A stretch of DNA of 64,000 nt, from positions 1-64,000 of the forward strand of contig CANQLR010000001.1 in NCBI GenBank assembly GCA_947624745.1, written 5' to 3'. The notes under the pieces are model-generated. The model saw nothing but the letters and a program-made list of their open reading frames with translations, was not told where the DNA came from and made no database searches. The position numbers and the translations under genes were made by a program. Below are positions 35,049 to 44,166 of this stretch, in pieces. The DNA is from an uncultured Clostridia bacterium (GTDB lineage Bacteria > Bacillota > Clostridia > Oscillospirales > Ruminococcaceae). The first letter of the stretch is position 1. Each line of letters starts with the position of its first letter.

Positions 35049-36869
35049 ATGATTAGAAACGATCTGCGAAACGTCGCAATTATCGCCCACGTCGACCACG
35101 GAAAGACGACTTTGGTCGACGGAATGCTCCGCCAGTCGGGCACTTTCCGCCAGAACCAGGCGGTCGCCGAGAGGGTAATGGACTCGAACGACATCGAGCG
35201 GGAGAGGGGCATTACTATTTTGGCCAAAAACACTTCGGTGATGTATAAAAATGTAAAGATAAACATCGTCGACACCCCCGGCCACGCCGATTTCGGCGGC
35301 GAGGTCGAGCGCATCTTAAAGATGGTGGACGGGGTAATCCTTCTTGTCGACGCCGCCGAGGGGCCCATGCCGCAGACGAGGTTCGTTTTGCAGCACGCCT
35401 TGGAGCTCGGCCACAGGGTAATTATAGTCATTAACAAGATCGACCGCCCCGACGCGAGGATAGACGAGGTCATCGACGAGTGCTACGAGCTTTTGATGGA
35501 CCTCAACGCCTCGGACGTGCAGCTCGACAGCCCTATTCTGTTCTGCTCGGGCCGCGACGGCACTGCCTCGTTAGATGAACACACCGTCGGCACCGACCTT
35601 GTTCCGCTTTTCGACAAAATTTTGGAATACATTCCCGCCCCCGAGGGCGAGCCGGAGCAGCCGCTCCAGATGCTCGTCAGCTCGATCGACTACAACGAAT
35701 ACGTCGGCAGGATCGCCATCGGAAAGATCGAGCGGGGGACGGTAAAGGTCAACCAGGAGGTCATGATCTGCGACTATCACCACTCGAAGAAGGAGTACCG
35801 CGGCAAGGTCGTAACGCTTTATCAGATCAACGGTCTCGAGCGCACACCCGCCGAGAGCGCAATGGTCGGAGACATCGTCTGCATCAGCGGGATCGAGAAC
35901 ATCACCATCGGGGACACCGTATGCGACTATCAGAACCCCGAGCCTCTGCCGTTCGTGAAGATAAGCGAGCCGACGGTCGAGATGACGTTTTCTGTCAACG
36001 ACAGCCCGTTTGCGGGGCGTGAGGGGAAATATGTCACCTCTCGGCATATCCGCGAGAGGCTTTTCAGGGAGCTTCTGAAGGACGTTTCCCTGAGGGTCAC
36101 CGAGACCGATTCGACCGACAGCTTCAAGGTCGCGGGCAGGGGCGAGATGCACCTGTCGATACTCATTGAAAACATGCGCCGCGAGGGGTACGAGCTCGGC
36201 GTTTCGACCCCAAGGGTTTTGTATAAAGAGGTTGAGGGGAAGCTCTGCGAGCCTATCGAGGAGCTTGTCGTCGACGTTCCGGAGGCGTCGTTGGGCGCCG
36301 TCATGGAGAAAATGGGCACAAGAAAGGGCGAGATGGTCTCGATGACGCCGATGGGCTCGCGCATGAGGGCAGTGTTCCACGTCCCCGCGAGAGGGCTTTT
36401 CGGCTATCGCAACGAATTTCTCACCGACACCAAGGGCGAGGGGATCATGAGCTCGGTATTTCACGGCTACGAGCCCTATAAGGGGGATATCCCGCGAAGA
36501 ACGAGCGGCTCGCTGGTCGCGTTCGAGGCGGGCGAGGCGGTCACCTATGGGCTTTATAACGCTCAGGAGAGGGGAGCTCTGTTCATCGGCGCGGGCGTGC
36601 CGGTCTATGAGGGGATGATCGTCGGAGTCTCGCCGAAGCCGGGGGATCTCGTCGTGAACGTATGCAAGCGCAAGCACCTCACGAACACCCGCGCAAGCGG
36701 CTCGGACGACGCCTTACGGCTGATCCCGCCGAGGATCTTAAGCCTCGAGGACAGCTTGGAGTTCATCGCGGACGACGAGCTCGTCGAGATCACGCCGAAG
36801 AATATCAGACTTAGGAAGAAGACGCTGTCGAACGTGCAGAGGGCGAAGGATAACTCGAAGTTGAAATAG
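35049..36869 (+). CDS. typA: Translational GTPase TypA/BipA
   Basis: 606 aa, normal length. G1 AHVDHGKTTLVDGML, switch region NDIERERGITILAKNTS, G3 DTPGHADFGGEVERIL and G4 NKIDRPDAR are complete; domains II, III and V and the BipA-specific C-terminal part (GYRNEFLTDTKGEGIMSSVF) follow. It is a ribosome-associated GTPase needed for 50S assembly and stress growth. Monocistronic, AAGGAAGG ribosome site. Confidence 0.97.
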   Translation: MIRNDLRNVAIIAHVDHGKTTLVDGMLRQSGTFRQNQAVAERVMDSNDIERERGITILAKNTSVMYKNVKINIVDTPGHADFGGEVERILKMVDGVILLVDAAEGPMPQTRFVLQHALELGHRVIIVINKIDRPDARIDEVIDECYELLMDLNASDVQLDSPILFCSGRDGTASLDEHTVGTDLVPLFDKILEYIPAPEGEPEQPLQMLVSSIDYNEYVGRIAIGKIERGTVKVNQEVMICDYHHSKKEYRGKVVTLYQINGLERTPAESAMVGDIVCISGIENITIGDTVCDYQNPEPLPFVKISEPTVEMTFSVNDSPFAGREGKYVTSRHIRERLFRELLKDVSLRVTETDSTDSFKVAGRGEMHLSILIENMRREGYELGVSTPRVLYKEVEGKLCEPIEELVVDVPEASLGAVMEKMGTRKGEMVSMTPMGSRMRAVFHVPARGLFGYRNEFLTDTKGEGIMSSVFHGYEPYKGDIPRRTSGSLVAFEAGEAVTYGLYNAQERGALFIGAGVPVYEGMIVGVSPKPGDLVVNVCKRKHLTNTRASGSDDALRLIPPRILSLEDSLEFIADDELVEITPKNIRLRKKTLSNVQRAKDNSKLK

Positions 36870-36905
36870 GGGGCAGCCGGGGCGGGGGTTGATGTATATT
36901 GGGGT

Positions 36906-36999
36906 GGGGCGAAGCCCGTGTGCGCGCGGAGCGCGCACACGCCCGCCGAGTTTTCTCGGCGGGTACGGCGGCAGCGAAGCTGCCGCCCGGGCTTCGCCC
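36906..36999. repeat. Triple-hairpin element, class I, copy 4
   Basis: Ends GGGGC/GAA/GCCC (36906-36917) and GGGC/TTC/GCCC (36989-36999). Arms: 36918-36940 (stem GTGTGCGCGC, loop GGA), 36942-36963 (stem CCCGCCGAG, loop TTTT), 36967-36987 (stem GGCGGCAGC, loop GAA). The third stem equals that of copies 3, 5 and 7, but the loop is GAA here. It starts about 37 bp after the typA stop. Confidence 0.92.
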
Positions 37000-37163
37000 G
37001 TACGCGAATACAAAGTGCCCCCTCCCGCCGGGAGGGGGCTTTCGCATAGTCATAATTCTGCACAAACTTTGAGGGGGTGGGGCTTAAAATAGCATGAGCG
37101 TAGCGAATACCTTATGGCAACTCAGGCGGGGCTTATCGCGAAATTCCGCAAGGCGCGGGGGGA
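37000..37163. repeat. Composite repeat locus B, middle part
   Basis: A hairpin GCCCCCTCCC/GCC/GGGAGGGGGC (37017-37039), then 33 bp of unpaired sequence, the block GGGGCTTAAAATAGCATGAG and CGTAGCGAATACCTT (37073-37116), then GCGAAATTCCGCAAGGCGC leading into the class II element. The order matches locus C in the same orientation and locus A in reverse. Confidence 0.82.
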
Positions 37164-37316
37164 GGGGCGAAGCCCTAAGCACGCTACCGCGTGCTTCCCG
37201 CCGTCGCAGAATTCACAGGCTTTGCAAAATGTCGAATTTTCTTCAATTTGTAAGGATAGCACAAACCCGACTGACGGCGGACAAAGCCCATTTCATGGGC
37301 TTTGGGGCTTCGCCCC
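37164..37316. repeat. Triple-hairpin element, class II, copy b
   Basis: Ends GGGGC/GAA/GCCC (37164-37175) and GGGGC/TTC/GCCCC (37304-37316). Arms: 37177-37196 (stem AAGCACGC, loop TACC), a long arm CCGCCGTC (37198-37205) with GACGGCGG (37273-37280), and 37283-37303 (stem AAAGCCCAT, loop TTC). The long-arm interior contains GGCTTTGCAAAATGTCGAAT, identical in copy c over this stretch. Confidence 0.9.
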
Positions 37317-37426
37317 GGTCACTGCCTCTCCGCCCCCCCTTGCAAAATTCCGCACTTTCCTGCCCCTACTTGTATGTGCAGGCCCACACTTTACTGCATT
37401 AGAGGCACAAAGCGCAGGCTCAGCGC

Positions 37427-37518
37427 GGGCGAAGCCCGTGTGCGCGTCTTACGCGCACCGCCCTCCGAGCAAGCTCGGAGGGCATGGCGGCAGCTCCGCT
37501 GCCGCCCGGGCTTCGCCC
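37427..37518. repeat. Triple-hairpin element, class I, copy 5
   Basis: Ends GGGC/GAA/GCCC (37427-37437) and GGGC/TTC/GCCCC (37508-37518). Arms: 37440-37458 (stem GTGCGCGT, loop CTT), 37461-37482 (stem CCCTCCGAG, loop CAAG), 37486-37506 (stem GGCGGCAGC, loop TCC). It closes locus B. The 110 bp between it and class II copy b contain CTTGTATGTGCAGGCCCACA-like sequence also found before copy 7 (53560-53612). Confidence 0.92.
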
Positions 37519-37568
37519 CCGCCCTACTCCCCCAAAAACCGTCCCCGGGCAGCCCCGCATAAAACAGC

Positions 37569-37597
37569 AAAAGCAGACGTAAAAACGCCTGCTTTTT
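37569..37597 (-). terminator. Terminator of the 37.6-kb lipoprotein gene
   Basis: AAAAGCAG...CGT pairs with ACG...CTGCTTTT around AAAA, each side with one unpaired base; T-rich on both sides, so probably bidirectional. Confidence 0.7.
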
Positions 37598-37629
37598 GTG
37601 TATAGAAGTGCGCATATAAAAATCGGAAT

Positions 37630-38052
37630 TTATTTCTCTGATTTTTCCAAGGCAAACGAGAACCTGCCGTCGTTGCTTTTACCGTCCGATTCAATTATTA
37701 TGTAAATTGTTTTATTGCCTGCAAAAGCGTTGGTTTTTCCTTCAAAAGAACCGTTAGCTTCAAGCTCAAATAAGTTCAGCTTCTCATCGTTATAATCATA
37801 GTAAACTTTTATATCCCCCTCTCCCAACGCCGCTTCATAATTTATAAACACCTCATCTGCGCTTTTGTTCTTTAACTTTATTACATATGTTCCGCTAAAA
37901 CTGTCAAATGAAACCGACGCGTTATTCGGGGTGTTTTCCCTTACCATCAGCATAGCGCTATAATGGCTCACATATTTATTTCCGCAAGCAGATAATGTAA
38001 AACACAATACCAGTGCTGCCGCTGCAATGATTGCCCTTGTAAATTTTTTCAT
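37630..38052 (-). CDS. Small lipoprotein, AT-rich, function unknown
   Basis: 140 aa. Signal peptide with lipobox TLSAC (Cys23), then a ~115-residue domain (SFSGTYVIKLKNKSADEVFI, then GNKTIYIIIESDGKSN) of probable all-beta type. Its codons are clearly more AT-rich than the flanking genes, which suggests acquisition. No family recognised. Bounded by the composite repeat locus on one side and rmuC on the other. Confidence 0.82.
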   Translation of the reverse strand: MKKFTRAIIAAAALVLCFTLSACGNKYVSHYSAMLMVRENTPNNASVSFDSFSGTYVIKLKNKSADEVFINYEAALGEGDIKVYYDYNDEKLNLFELEANGSFEGKTNAFAGNKTIYIIIESDGKSNDGRFSFALEKSEK

Positions 38053-38094
38053 AATTCATTCCTCCGGTAAATCCCGATGTCTCTTATTGCCTAT

Positions 38095-39354
38095 CTACTC
38101 CGGCTCCCCGAAGCCTTGCTGACCGCTGTCGTCGAGGCGCTCGACGTTTTTGAGAGCGCGGAGGATCGTGTTCGTGCGGGTGCCGACAAGCGCCGTCAGG
38201 TCGTCCTCGACCTGCTTCATGTGGCGCTGGGTCTTGGTCAGGGCGTCCTCGAACTTGTCAAATTCTCCCTTTACCTTGCCGAGGACCTGCCACACCTCGT
38301 CGCTGCGCTTTTGGATCGCGAGCGTGCGGAAGCCCATGTAGAGCGAATTCAGGAGCGCCGCCATCGTCGACGGGCCGGCGATGTTCACCTGGTACTGCTT
38401 CTGGAGCTCCTCCAAAAGGCCGCGGTTCACGACCTCGGCGTAAAGCCCCTCAAAGGGCAGGAACATTATCCCGAAATTGGTAGTATAAGGCGGGCGGACG
38501 TACTTGTCGCGGATGTCCTTGGCGCAGCCCCGTATGCGCACCGTGAGCTCGCGGATTGCCTGGTCTATCCTCTCGCGATCGCCCGAATCGTAGGCCTCCT
38601 GAAGCGTGGAATAGGTCTCGCCGGGGAATTTCGAGTCGATGGGGAGCCAGACCGTCTCCTCGCCGTCGCCGGGAAGGCGTATCGCAAACTCGACCCGAAA
38701 GCCGCTTCCGGGCACCGTTTCGACGTTTTCGTCATACTGCTCGGGGGCCAAGATATCCGAGAGGATCGCGCCGAGCTGCATTTCTCCTAAAATTCCCCTG
38801 TTTTTGACGTTCGAGAGCACCTTTTTCAGCCCGCCGACGTCGGAGGCAAGGTTTTGCATCTCGCCGAGGCCCTTGTAGACCTGCTCTAACTGCTCGCTCA
38901 CCGTCTTGAACGAGCGAGTCATCTTCTCCTCCAAGGTTTTTTGGAGGTTTTCGTCGACCGTTACCCGAATTTTTTCCAGCCTCTCCGAGTTGTCCTTTTT
39001 GATCTCGCCGAGCTGCCGCTCCATCGTCTCCTGCATGTTCGCGATGGCGCCCCGGTTGCTTCGCTCGATGCTCTCGAAGCGCTCCTCAAGGGCTTTTAAG
39101 CGGTTGTCGAGCGATTGGTCCGAGAGCTTTTGCCGCTCGGTCAGGATTCCCGAAAGGCCGGCGACCGAATCGGACAGCTCCTTTCTTAAAAGCGACTGGG
39201 ACTGGTTCTCGCTCAGGGCGAGGCGCTCTATCCTGTCCGAGACCGCGTCGAAGCGGACCGCCGTATCCTCGCTTTTTTGAGTAAAGAGCTTAACCATTAC
39301 GATCACGAGCGCCAAAAGGATAAGCGCCGAAAGTATCAGAATTGCCGTCTCCAT
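38095..39354 (-). CDS. rmuC: RmuC family protein
   Basis: 419 aa: one N-terminal membrane segment, a coiled coil to about residue 140, then the RmuC nuclease-like domain with WLPIDSKFPGETYSTLQEAY, YVRPPYTTNFGIMFLPFEGL and NIAGPSTMAALLNSLYMGFR. RmuC limits rearrangement at inverted repeats in E. coli, which is of interest beside this window's palindromic repeats (inference). It lies 3 bp behind a GH5 gene. Confidence 0.92.
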   Translation of the reverse strand: METAILILSALILLALVIVMVKLFTQKSEDTAVRFDAVSDRIERLALSENQSQSLLRKELSDSVAGLSGILTERQKLSDQSLDNRLKALEERFESIERSNRGAIANMQETMERQLGEIKKDNSERLEKIRVTVDENLQKTLEEKMTRSFKTVSEQLEQVYKGLGEMQNLASDVGGLKKVLSNVKNRGILGEMQLGAILSDILAPEQYDENVETVPGSGFRVEFAIRLPGDGEETVWLPIDSKFPGETYSTLQEAYDSGDRERIDQAIRELTVRIRGCAKDIRDKYVRPPYTTNFGIMFLPFEGLYAEVVNRGLLEELQKQYQVNIAGPSTMAALLNSLYMGFRTLAIQKRSDEVWQVLGKVKGEFDKFEDALTKTQRHMKQVEDDLTALVGTRTNTILRALKNVERLDDSGQQGFGEPE

Positions 39355-39357
39355 TTT

Positions 39358-40377
39358 TTACCTCACTGTTGAAAGTCCCTCCGAAAGTCCCTGCATTACG
39401 GGCTCGCCCGCTTCGCAGAGCTTCAGGGCGCGGCGGTCGAGGAGCTTAAAGTCCCTCCCGCCGTTGTCCCACCAGACCGAGAGAATATCCCTCTCGGCGG
39501 CTGCGCGGACGAAATATCTGCACCACTCGCGCCGATCGTCCGGGTTATTCTTGTCGACGATGCCCATTTCACCGATGATGACCGGCACGCCGTTTACGAC
39601 GAATTTGTTATACGCTCCGTCAAGGAGCCGATCGACCGTTTTTTTCGCCGCCTCGTCGAAGCGGGTGTTTTCGGGATCCGGCAAAAGCGCCAGACCCTGA
39701 GGGTCGTAGATGTGAATGGATACTATAGGCGCGTTCGCCTTGTCCTCGGGGAGCTTAAACTCCGGCATATAGGCGTGCGCGGGGCCCGCGGCGTAGGAGG
39801 GCACCATCAGAAGCCGCTTTTCGTTGTCCCCGCCCGAGGCGCGGACGGTATCCGTAAAAATTTGGTTATATTTGTTAATATATTCCGCTGCTGCGCGGCA
39901 TTTTTCGTCCTGCATGTCAAGGTGCCATTCGTGCGGGTCGCGAAGTATTCTCGGCTCGTTCATGCCCTCGAATATAAGCCTTTGGGGAGCGGATCTGAAG
40001 CGCTCCGCGATCTGCGACCATATCGCCGAGAGATAAGTACAGCCGCGATTGAAACCCTCAAGGGTAGGCTGAAATTCGTGATTATCGTGATGGATATTTA
40101 TTATCCCGTACATGCCCTCATCCAGCACATAGCCGACTGTCTCCTCGACCCGGGACATGAATTCGGGGGAGATGTTTAAATTTTCGTCGGTATGGCGGTG
40201 CCACGACACGGGCAGGCGCACCGTGTTGAAGCCGAGGTCTTTGATCTTTTTTATCATTTCCCGCGTGGTTACGGGGTTGCCCCAGCCGGTCTCGCCGGAA
40301 GGGGCGTCGAGCGTGTTGCCGAGGTTCCAGCCAAGGCGCATATCGGTGATAAGACGGTGTATCAGGCTTCGCTCCAT
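39358..40377 (-). CDS. GH5 family glucanase without signal peptide
   Basis: 339 aa. Starts directly in the barrel (MRLGWNLGNTLDAPSGETGW), with catalytic acid Glu in EGMNEPRIL and nucleophile Glu in VIIGEMGIVD; NTVRLPVSWHRHTD and HHDNHEFQP line the cleft. GH5 enzymes cut beta-1,4-glucans or related polymers. No signal or anchor is seen, so it should be cytoplasmic, acting on imported oligosaccharides. Twelve bp behind a secreted paralogue, with which it is about half identical by eye. Confidence 0.92.
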   Translation of the reverse strand: MERSLIHRLITDMRLGWNLGNTLDAPSGETGWGNPVTTREMIKKIKDLGFNTVRLPVSWHRHTDENLNISPEFMSRVEETVGYVLDEGMYGIINIHHDNHEFQPTLEGFNRGCTYLSAIWSQIAERFRSAPQRLIFEGMNEPRILRDPHEWHLDMQDEKCRAAAEYINKYNQIFTDTVRASGGDNEKRLLMVPSYAAGPAHAYMPEFKLPEDKANAPIVSIHIYDPQGLALLPDPENTRFDEAAKKTVDRLLDGAYNKFVVNGVPVIIGEMGIVDKNNPDDRREWCRYFVRAAAERDILSVWWDNGGRDFKLLDRRALKLCEAGEPVMQGLSEGLSTVR

Positions 40378-40389
40378 GATAATACTCCT

Positions 40390-41616
40390 TTACTCGGGAC
40401 GGGAGGACTTTATTTCGTCGAGCGGGGTCTCAAGTCCCGCTATAAGCCCGTCGTAGGGCGGTTTTGAGGTATCGAAGACGGTGAGGTTAGTTCGGTCGAA
40501 GAGGCCGAAGGATTCGTTTCCGGGGTCGGTGTGGCCGTTGTCCCACCAGCAGCAGACCATGCCGAGGCTCTTGGCCTTCGCGACAAAGTAGGTCGCCCAG
40601 TCCTGACGGTCGAACGGGTTGTTTTTGTTGATTATCCCCATTTCGTCGATGATGACGCCGACGCCGTTTTTGCCGAATTTGTCATACTGGCGCTGGAAGA
40701 TCTGATCGAGCTCGCGCTTTTCGCTGTCCCCGAATGTGCGGAAGTTCACGTCGGAGTTCATCGCAAGATTATAGGGGGAATAGGCGTGGACGGATATCAG
40801 CTGGTGCCCCTCGGTGGGGTCGTCGGGGAGCTTGAAGGGATCTTGAAGGGAAAATTCGGGCGAGCCGCAGTAGGAGCAAAGGAGGAGGTATCTCTTTTCG
40901 TTTTCGCCGCCCGAGGCGCGCACAACGTCGGTGAATTTTTGGTTGCAGGAGTTTATGACCTCGATGGCTTCGAGGCACTCGGCGTTGTTATAGTCGACCC
41001 ACCACTCGTAGTTGGTGCCGGTGAGGCGGGGCTCGTTCATCGACTGGAAGATGAGGTGCTGGTCATAGTCCTTGAAGCGCTCGGCTATCTGAGTCCAGAT
41101 CTTTTCGATATAGTTGACGCTCTCGGCCTCGTGGGCTTTCGAGGGGTAGTAGAAGTCGTTGTCGTGGTGGGAGTTCAGGATCACGAACATATCGTTTGAG
41201 AGGCAGTAGTTCACGACCTCCTCGACCCGCTGCATCCAGTCCTCGTCGATGACGTAATCGGGCGCGCCGGAGGTGTGGAGCCCCCACGAGGTCGGGACGC
41301 GGACGGTGTTGAAGCCGAGCTCCTTTATCTTGTCGATCATCTCTTTTGTGGTGACCGGCTGGCCCCACGAGGTCTCGCCGTCGGGGGCGTCAAGGGTGTT
41401 GCCGAGGTTCCAGCCGAGCTTCATCTCATCAAGAAGCTCATCCATGGTGTAGTCCTTGGCGGTCTCGGAGCTTTGGTGGACGTTTTCGGCTATCTCGCCG
41501 TCGGTGTGAACGCCTTCAGAGCCTTCGGTCTCGGGGGTCTCGACGGGGGTGTCCCCGCAGGAAACAAGGCTTAAAAGCAGGGTCAGGCTTAAAAGCAGGG
41601 TCAGAAGTCTTTTCAT
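40390..41616 (-). CDS. GH5 family glucanase lipoprotein
   Basis: 408 aa. Lipobox Cys20 (LVSC); a 35-residue Glu/Thr-rich linker precedes the GH5 barrel: MKLGWNLGNTLDAPDGETSW, catalytic Glu in QSMNEPRLT and in VIIDEMGIIN. It should be tethered outside the cell and degrade beta-glucan before the cytoplasmic paralogue finishes the products (inference). No carbohydrate-binding or dockerin module. The signal peptide contains an 18-bp perfect tandem duplication (41567-41602), giving LLLSLT twice. Confidence 0.93.
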   Translation of the reverse strand: MKRLLTLLLSLTLLLSLVSCGDTPVETPETEGSEGVHTDGEIAENVHQSSETAKDYTMDELLDEMKLGWNLGNTLDAPDGETSWGQPVTTKEMIDKIKELGFNTVRVPTSWGLHTSGAPDYVIDEDWMQRVEEVVNYCLSNDMFVILNSHHDNDFYYPSKAHEAESVNYIEKIWTQIAERFKDYDQHLIFQSMNEPRLTGTNYEWWVDYNNAECLEAIEVINSCNQKFTDVVRASGGENEKRYLLLCSYCGSPEFSLQDPFKLPDDPTEGHQLISVHAYSPYNLAMNSDVNFRTFGDSEKRELDQIFQRQYDKFGKNGVGVIIDEMGIINKNNPFDRQDWATYFVAKAKSLGMVCCWWDNGHTDPGNESFGLFDRTNLTVFDTSKPPYDGLIAGLETPLDEIKSSRPE

Positions 41617-41633
41617 GGTTTTGCCTCCTTGGT

Positions 41634-42272
41634 TCAGCTTATCTTTTCAAACGCGACTGCGCCGCATTCGTAAGGATGGTCGTAAAAAAGGGTCTCCCCT
41701 CGGCTTTTATATGTTAGGATCTTGAAGATTATGATGAGGTCTCCCCCGCCGCCCAGGATCAGAACTGCCGCCAAAAGCTCGACAGACCAAAGGCCGGTGA
41801 CGGAGGCGAGCGCCGTGAGGCCGATACCGATGATGAGGGTGGGCATGGCGCTGCCCAAGACGTACTGCCATTTTTTGAGAGGCTCGGAGCAGGTGCAGTA
41901 GGGGGTGAGCATCTTCCAGATAATGCCGAATTCAATTGATTTGAAGTGACTTTTCGCGAAGGCTCCCCATGTCAGGCCGTGGAGGGCTTCGTGGAGGACG
42001 GCGAGAAGGATTATCCCAAGAAGAAGGATAAGCCAGTCGGCGACGGGGCGGGAACGCTCGGTCGAGGCGGAGGGGTTCGCGGCGAAGAATATCACGGCGG
42101 AAACAAAGACGAAGGGAAGCATCACGACGATCGAGAGGACGTTTGCCTTCACGACGCCGATTATTAGGTCGGTGCGCTTATAGCCGCTTTCGAGCATTTC
42201 GGCGCTGACCCTTTCAAAGACCTCCTTACGCTTTTTCTCGCCGGCGGAGAGCTTTCTTTCTTTTTCTTTCAT
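41634..42272 (-). CDS. DUF3267 family membrane zincin-like protein
   Basis: 212 aa with four hydrophobic segments. HEALH inside VLHEALHGLTWGAFAKSH is an HEXXH zinc motif, and CTCSEPLKKWQYVLGSAMPT follows, as in DUF3267 putative membrane metallopeptidases. The substrate is unknown. The N-terminal ~45 residues are very charged (KEKERKLSAGEKKRKEV). Eleven bp behind pgsA. Confidence 0.85.
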   Translation of the reverse strand: MKEKERKLSAGEKKRKEVFERVSAEMLESGYKRTDLIIGVVKANVLSIVVMLPFVFVSAVIFFAANPSASTERSRPVADWLILLLGIILLAVLHEALHGLTWGAFAKSHFKSIEFGIIWKMLTPYCTCSEPLKKWQYVLGSAMPTLIIGIGLTALASVTGLWSVELLAAVLILGGGGDLIIIFKILTYKSRGETLFYDHPYECGAVAFEKIS

Positions 42273-42282
42273 GTTTTCCTCC

Positions 42283-42843
42283 TTATTTGGTCGGGTCTAT
42301 GACCTTCCAGTAGGCCGCGAGGTACTGGATTCCCGAGGCGACGGTGAGAAGGGCGGATATCCATATCAGGGCGCGGCAAAGTATGTCCGTGAACGGGAGG
42401 ACGACCCCCAAGGGCTCGAGCGCTTTTAAGAGCATCGTCGCGCAGAGGGAGGTCATCGTGAAGGCGGTCTTTATCTTGCCGAACCGGCCCGCCGGGACGA
42501 CCACGCCGCCGTCCTTGACGACGAGGCGAAGGGCCGAGACCCCGAACTCGCGGAAAAGGATTATCACGACGGGGACAGAGCCGCACCAGCCGAGCTCGAC
42601 AAAGATGACGAGGGCGGCCATGACGAGGGCTTTGTCGGCGAGGGGGTCCAAAAACTTGCCGAAATCGGTAATTAAGTTATACTTTCGCGCTATCTTGCCG
42701 TCGAAGAGGTCGGTCAGAGAGGCGAGGGCGAAGATCAGGAGCGCGATGAGGATATTGAAGCGGGAGAAATCCCACAGCAAAAAGAGCATGAAAAAGGGTA
42801 TCATTATCACCCGAAGAAGGGTGAGCTTGTTCGGTAGGTTCAT
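42283..42843 (-). CDS. pgsA: CDP-diacylglycerol--glycerol-3-phosphate phosphatidyltransferase
   Basis: 186 aa, five membrane segments. The CDP-alcohol phosphatidyltransferase signature is complete: SLTDLFDGKIARKYNLITDF then GKFLDPLADK. It makes phosphatidylglycerol-phosphate. Start overlaps rimO by 4 bp (ATGA), as commonly seen in Firmicutes. Confidence 0.95.
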   Translation of the reverse strand: MNLPNKLTLLRVIMIPFFMLFLLWDFSRFNILIALLIFALASLTDLFDGKIARKYNLITDFGKFLDPLADKALVMAALVIFVELGWCGSVPVVIILFREFGVSALRLVVKDGGVVVPAGRFGKIKTAFTMTSLCATMLLKALEPLGVVLPFTDILCRALIWISALLTVASGIQYLAAYWKVIDPTK

Positions 42844-44165
42844 AGTTCTGCCTCCCCCAAAAGGTCGTAATCAAGGGTGCCGGTAAGCCGGACCGGGACA
42901 AATTCGCCGACGGAAAGCGGTTTTTCGGACGTGAAGAAGATCTTTCCGTCTATCTCGGGGGCTTCCTTGGAGCTTCGGCCGAAGAAACATTCGGCATAGC
43001 GGTCCCAGCCCTCGACGACGACTTCCTCCAAGGTGCCGACCCGCTTTTGGTTCGCGCGGTCGCTTATGTAAGACTGGGTCTCCATGATGATGTCGGCGCG
43101 GCGCTGCTTTTCCTCCTCGGGGATCTGGTCCTTCATTCGCGCGGCGGCGGTGCCCTCCTCCTCGGAGTAGGCAAAGCAGCCGAGACGGTCGAATTCGGTC
43201 TCGTTCACGAAGCTGCAGAGGCGGTCAAACTCCTCCTCGGTCTCGCCGGGAAAGCCCGCTATCAGGGTGGTTCGCAGGATTATCCCCGGGACGCGGGCGC
43301 GAAGGGTCTGTATCAGGGAGACAAGCTCGTCGTGGGTCGAGCGGCGGTTCATGAGCTTTAATATCCTGTCCTCCGAGTGCTGAATGGGGATATCGAGGTA
43401 TTTTACAAGCTTTTCCTCGTTTGCCAAAAGCTCGATCAGCTCGCCGTCGATGCGCTCGGGGTAGCAGTAGAGCATGCGTATCCACTTGAGGCCGTCGATC
43501 TTGCAGAGCTCGCGCAGGAGCTCGCAGAGCATCGGCTTTCCGTAGATATCCTCGCCGTAGACGGTGGTGTCCTGGGCGACCAAGATTATCTCCTTAAAGC
43601 CTATTTTTGCGAGCCATTTTGCCTCGGCGACGACGCTTTCGAGCTTTCGGCTGCGGAGCTTGCCGCGGATAGAGGGTATCGCGCAGTAGGTGCAGTGATT
43701 CGAGCAGCCCTCGGCGATCTTAAGATACGCGAAGGCGTCGGTGGAAATTAAGCGGCGGGAGTCGATGACAAGAGAGTATTTGTCGCCGCGAAGATCGAAG
43801 CTTTCGCCCGCGGCGGCCTTTTTTACGGCCTCAAACAAAAGCTCGTTCGCGCCGAGGCCCAAGATCGCGTTGACCTCGGGGATCTCGCGGCGGATATCGT
43901 CAAAATATCTCTCGGAAAGGCAGCCGGTGACGACGACCCCCTTTATCCTGCCCTCCTGCTTTAAGGTGCAGAACTCGAGTATCGTGTCGATGGCCTCCTG
44001 CTTCGCGCTTTCGATGAAGGCGCAGGTGTTTATTATCACAACGTCGGCGAGGCCGGCTTCGGAGATTATCTCGCAGCCGCACTCCCGCAAATTATAAAGC
44101 ATATGCTCGGCGTCGACCTGGTTTTTCGGGCAGCCGAGCGATACCATGCCTACCCTTATCGGCAT
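42840..44165 (-). CDS. rimO: Ribosomal protein S12 methylthiotransferase
   Basis: 441 aa. N-terminal MTTase domain (VGMVSLGCPKNQVDAEHM), radical SAM cluster EGCSNHCTYCAIP (CxxxCxxC) and C-terminal TRAM domain. Uses two [4Fe-4S] clusters and SAM to thiomethylate the conserved Asp of S12. Cotranscribed between recX and pgsA. Confidence 0.96.
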   Translation of the reverse strand: MPIRVGMVSLGCPKNQVDAEHMLYNLRECGCEIISEAGLADVVIINTCAFIESAKQEAIDTILEFCTLKQEGRIKGVVVTGCLSERYFDDIRREIPEVNAILGLGANELLFEAVKKAAAGESFDLRGDKYSLVIDSRRLISTDAFAYLKIAEGCSNHCTYCAIPSIRGKLRSRKLESVVAEAKWLAKIGFKEIILVAQDTTVYGEDIYGKPMLCELLRELCKIDGLKWIRMLYCYPERIDGELIELLANEEKLVKYLDIPIQHSEDRILKLMNRRSTHDELVSLIQTLRARVPGIILRTTLIAGFPGETEEEFDRLCSFVNETEFDRLGCFAYSEEEGTAAARMKDQIPEEEKQRRADIIMETQSYISDRANQKRVGTLEEVVVEGWDRYAECFFGRSSKEAPEIDGKIFFTSEKPLSVGEFVPVRLTGTLDYDLLGEAEL

Positions 44166-44166
44166 T

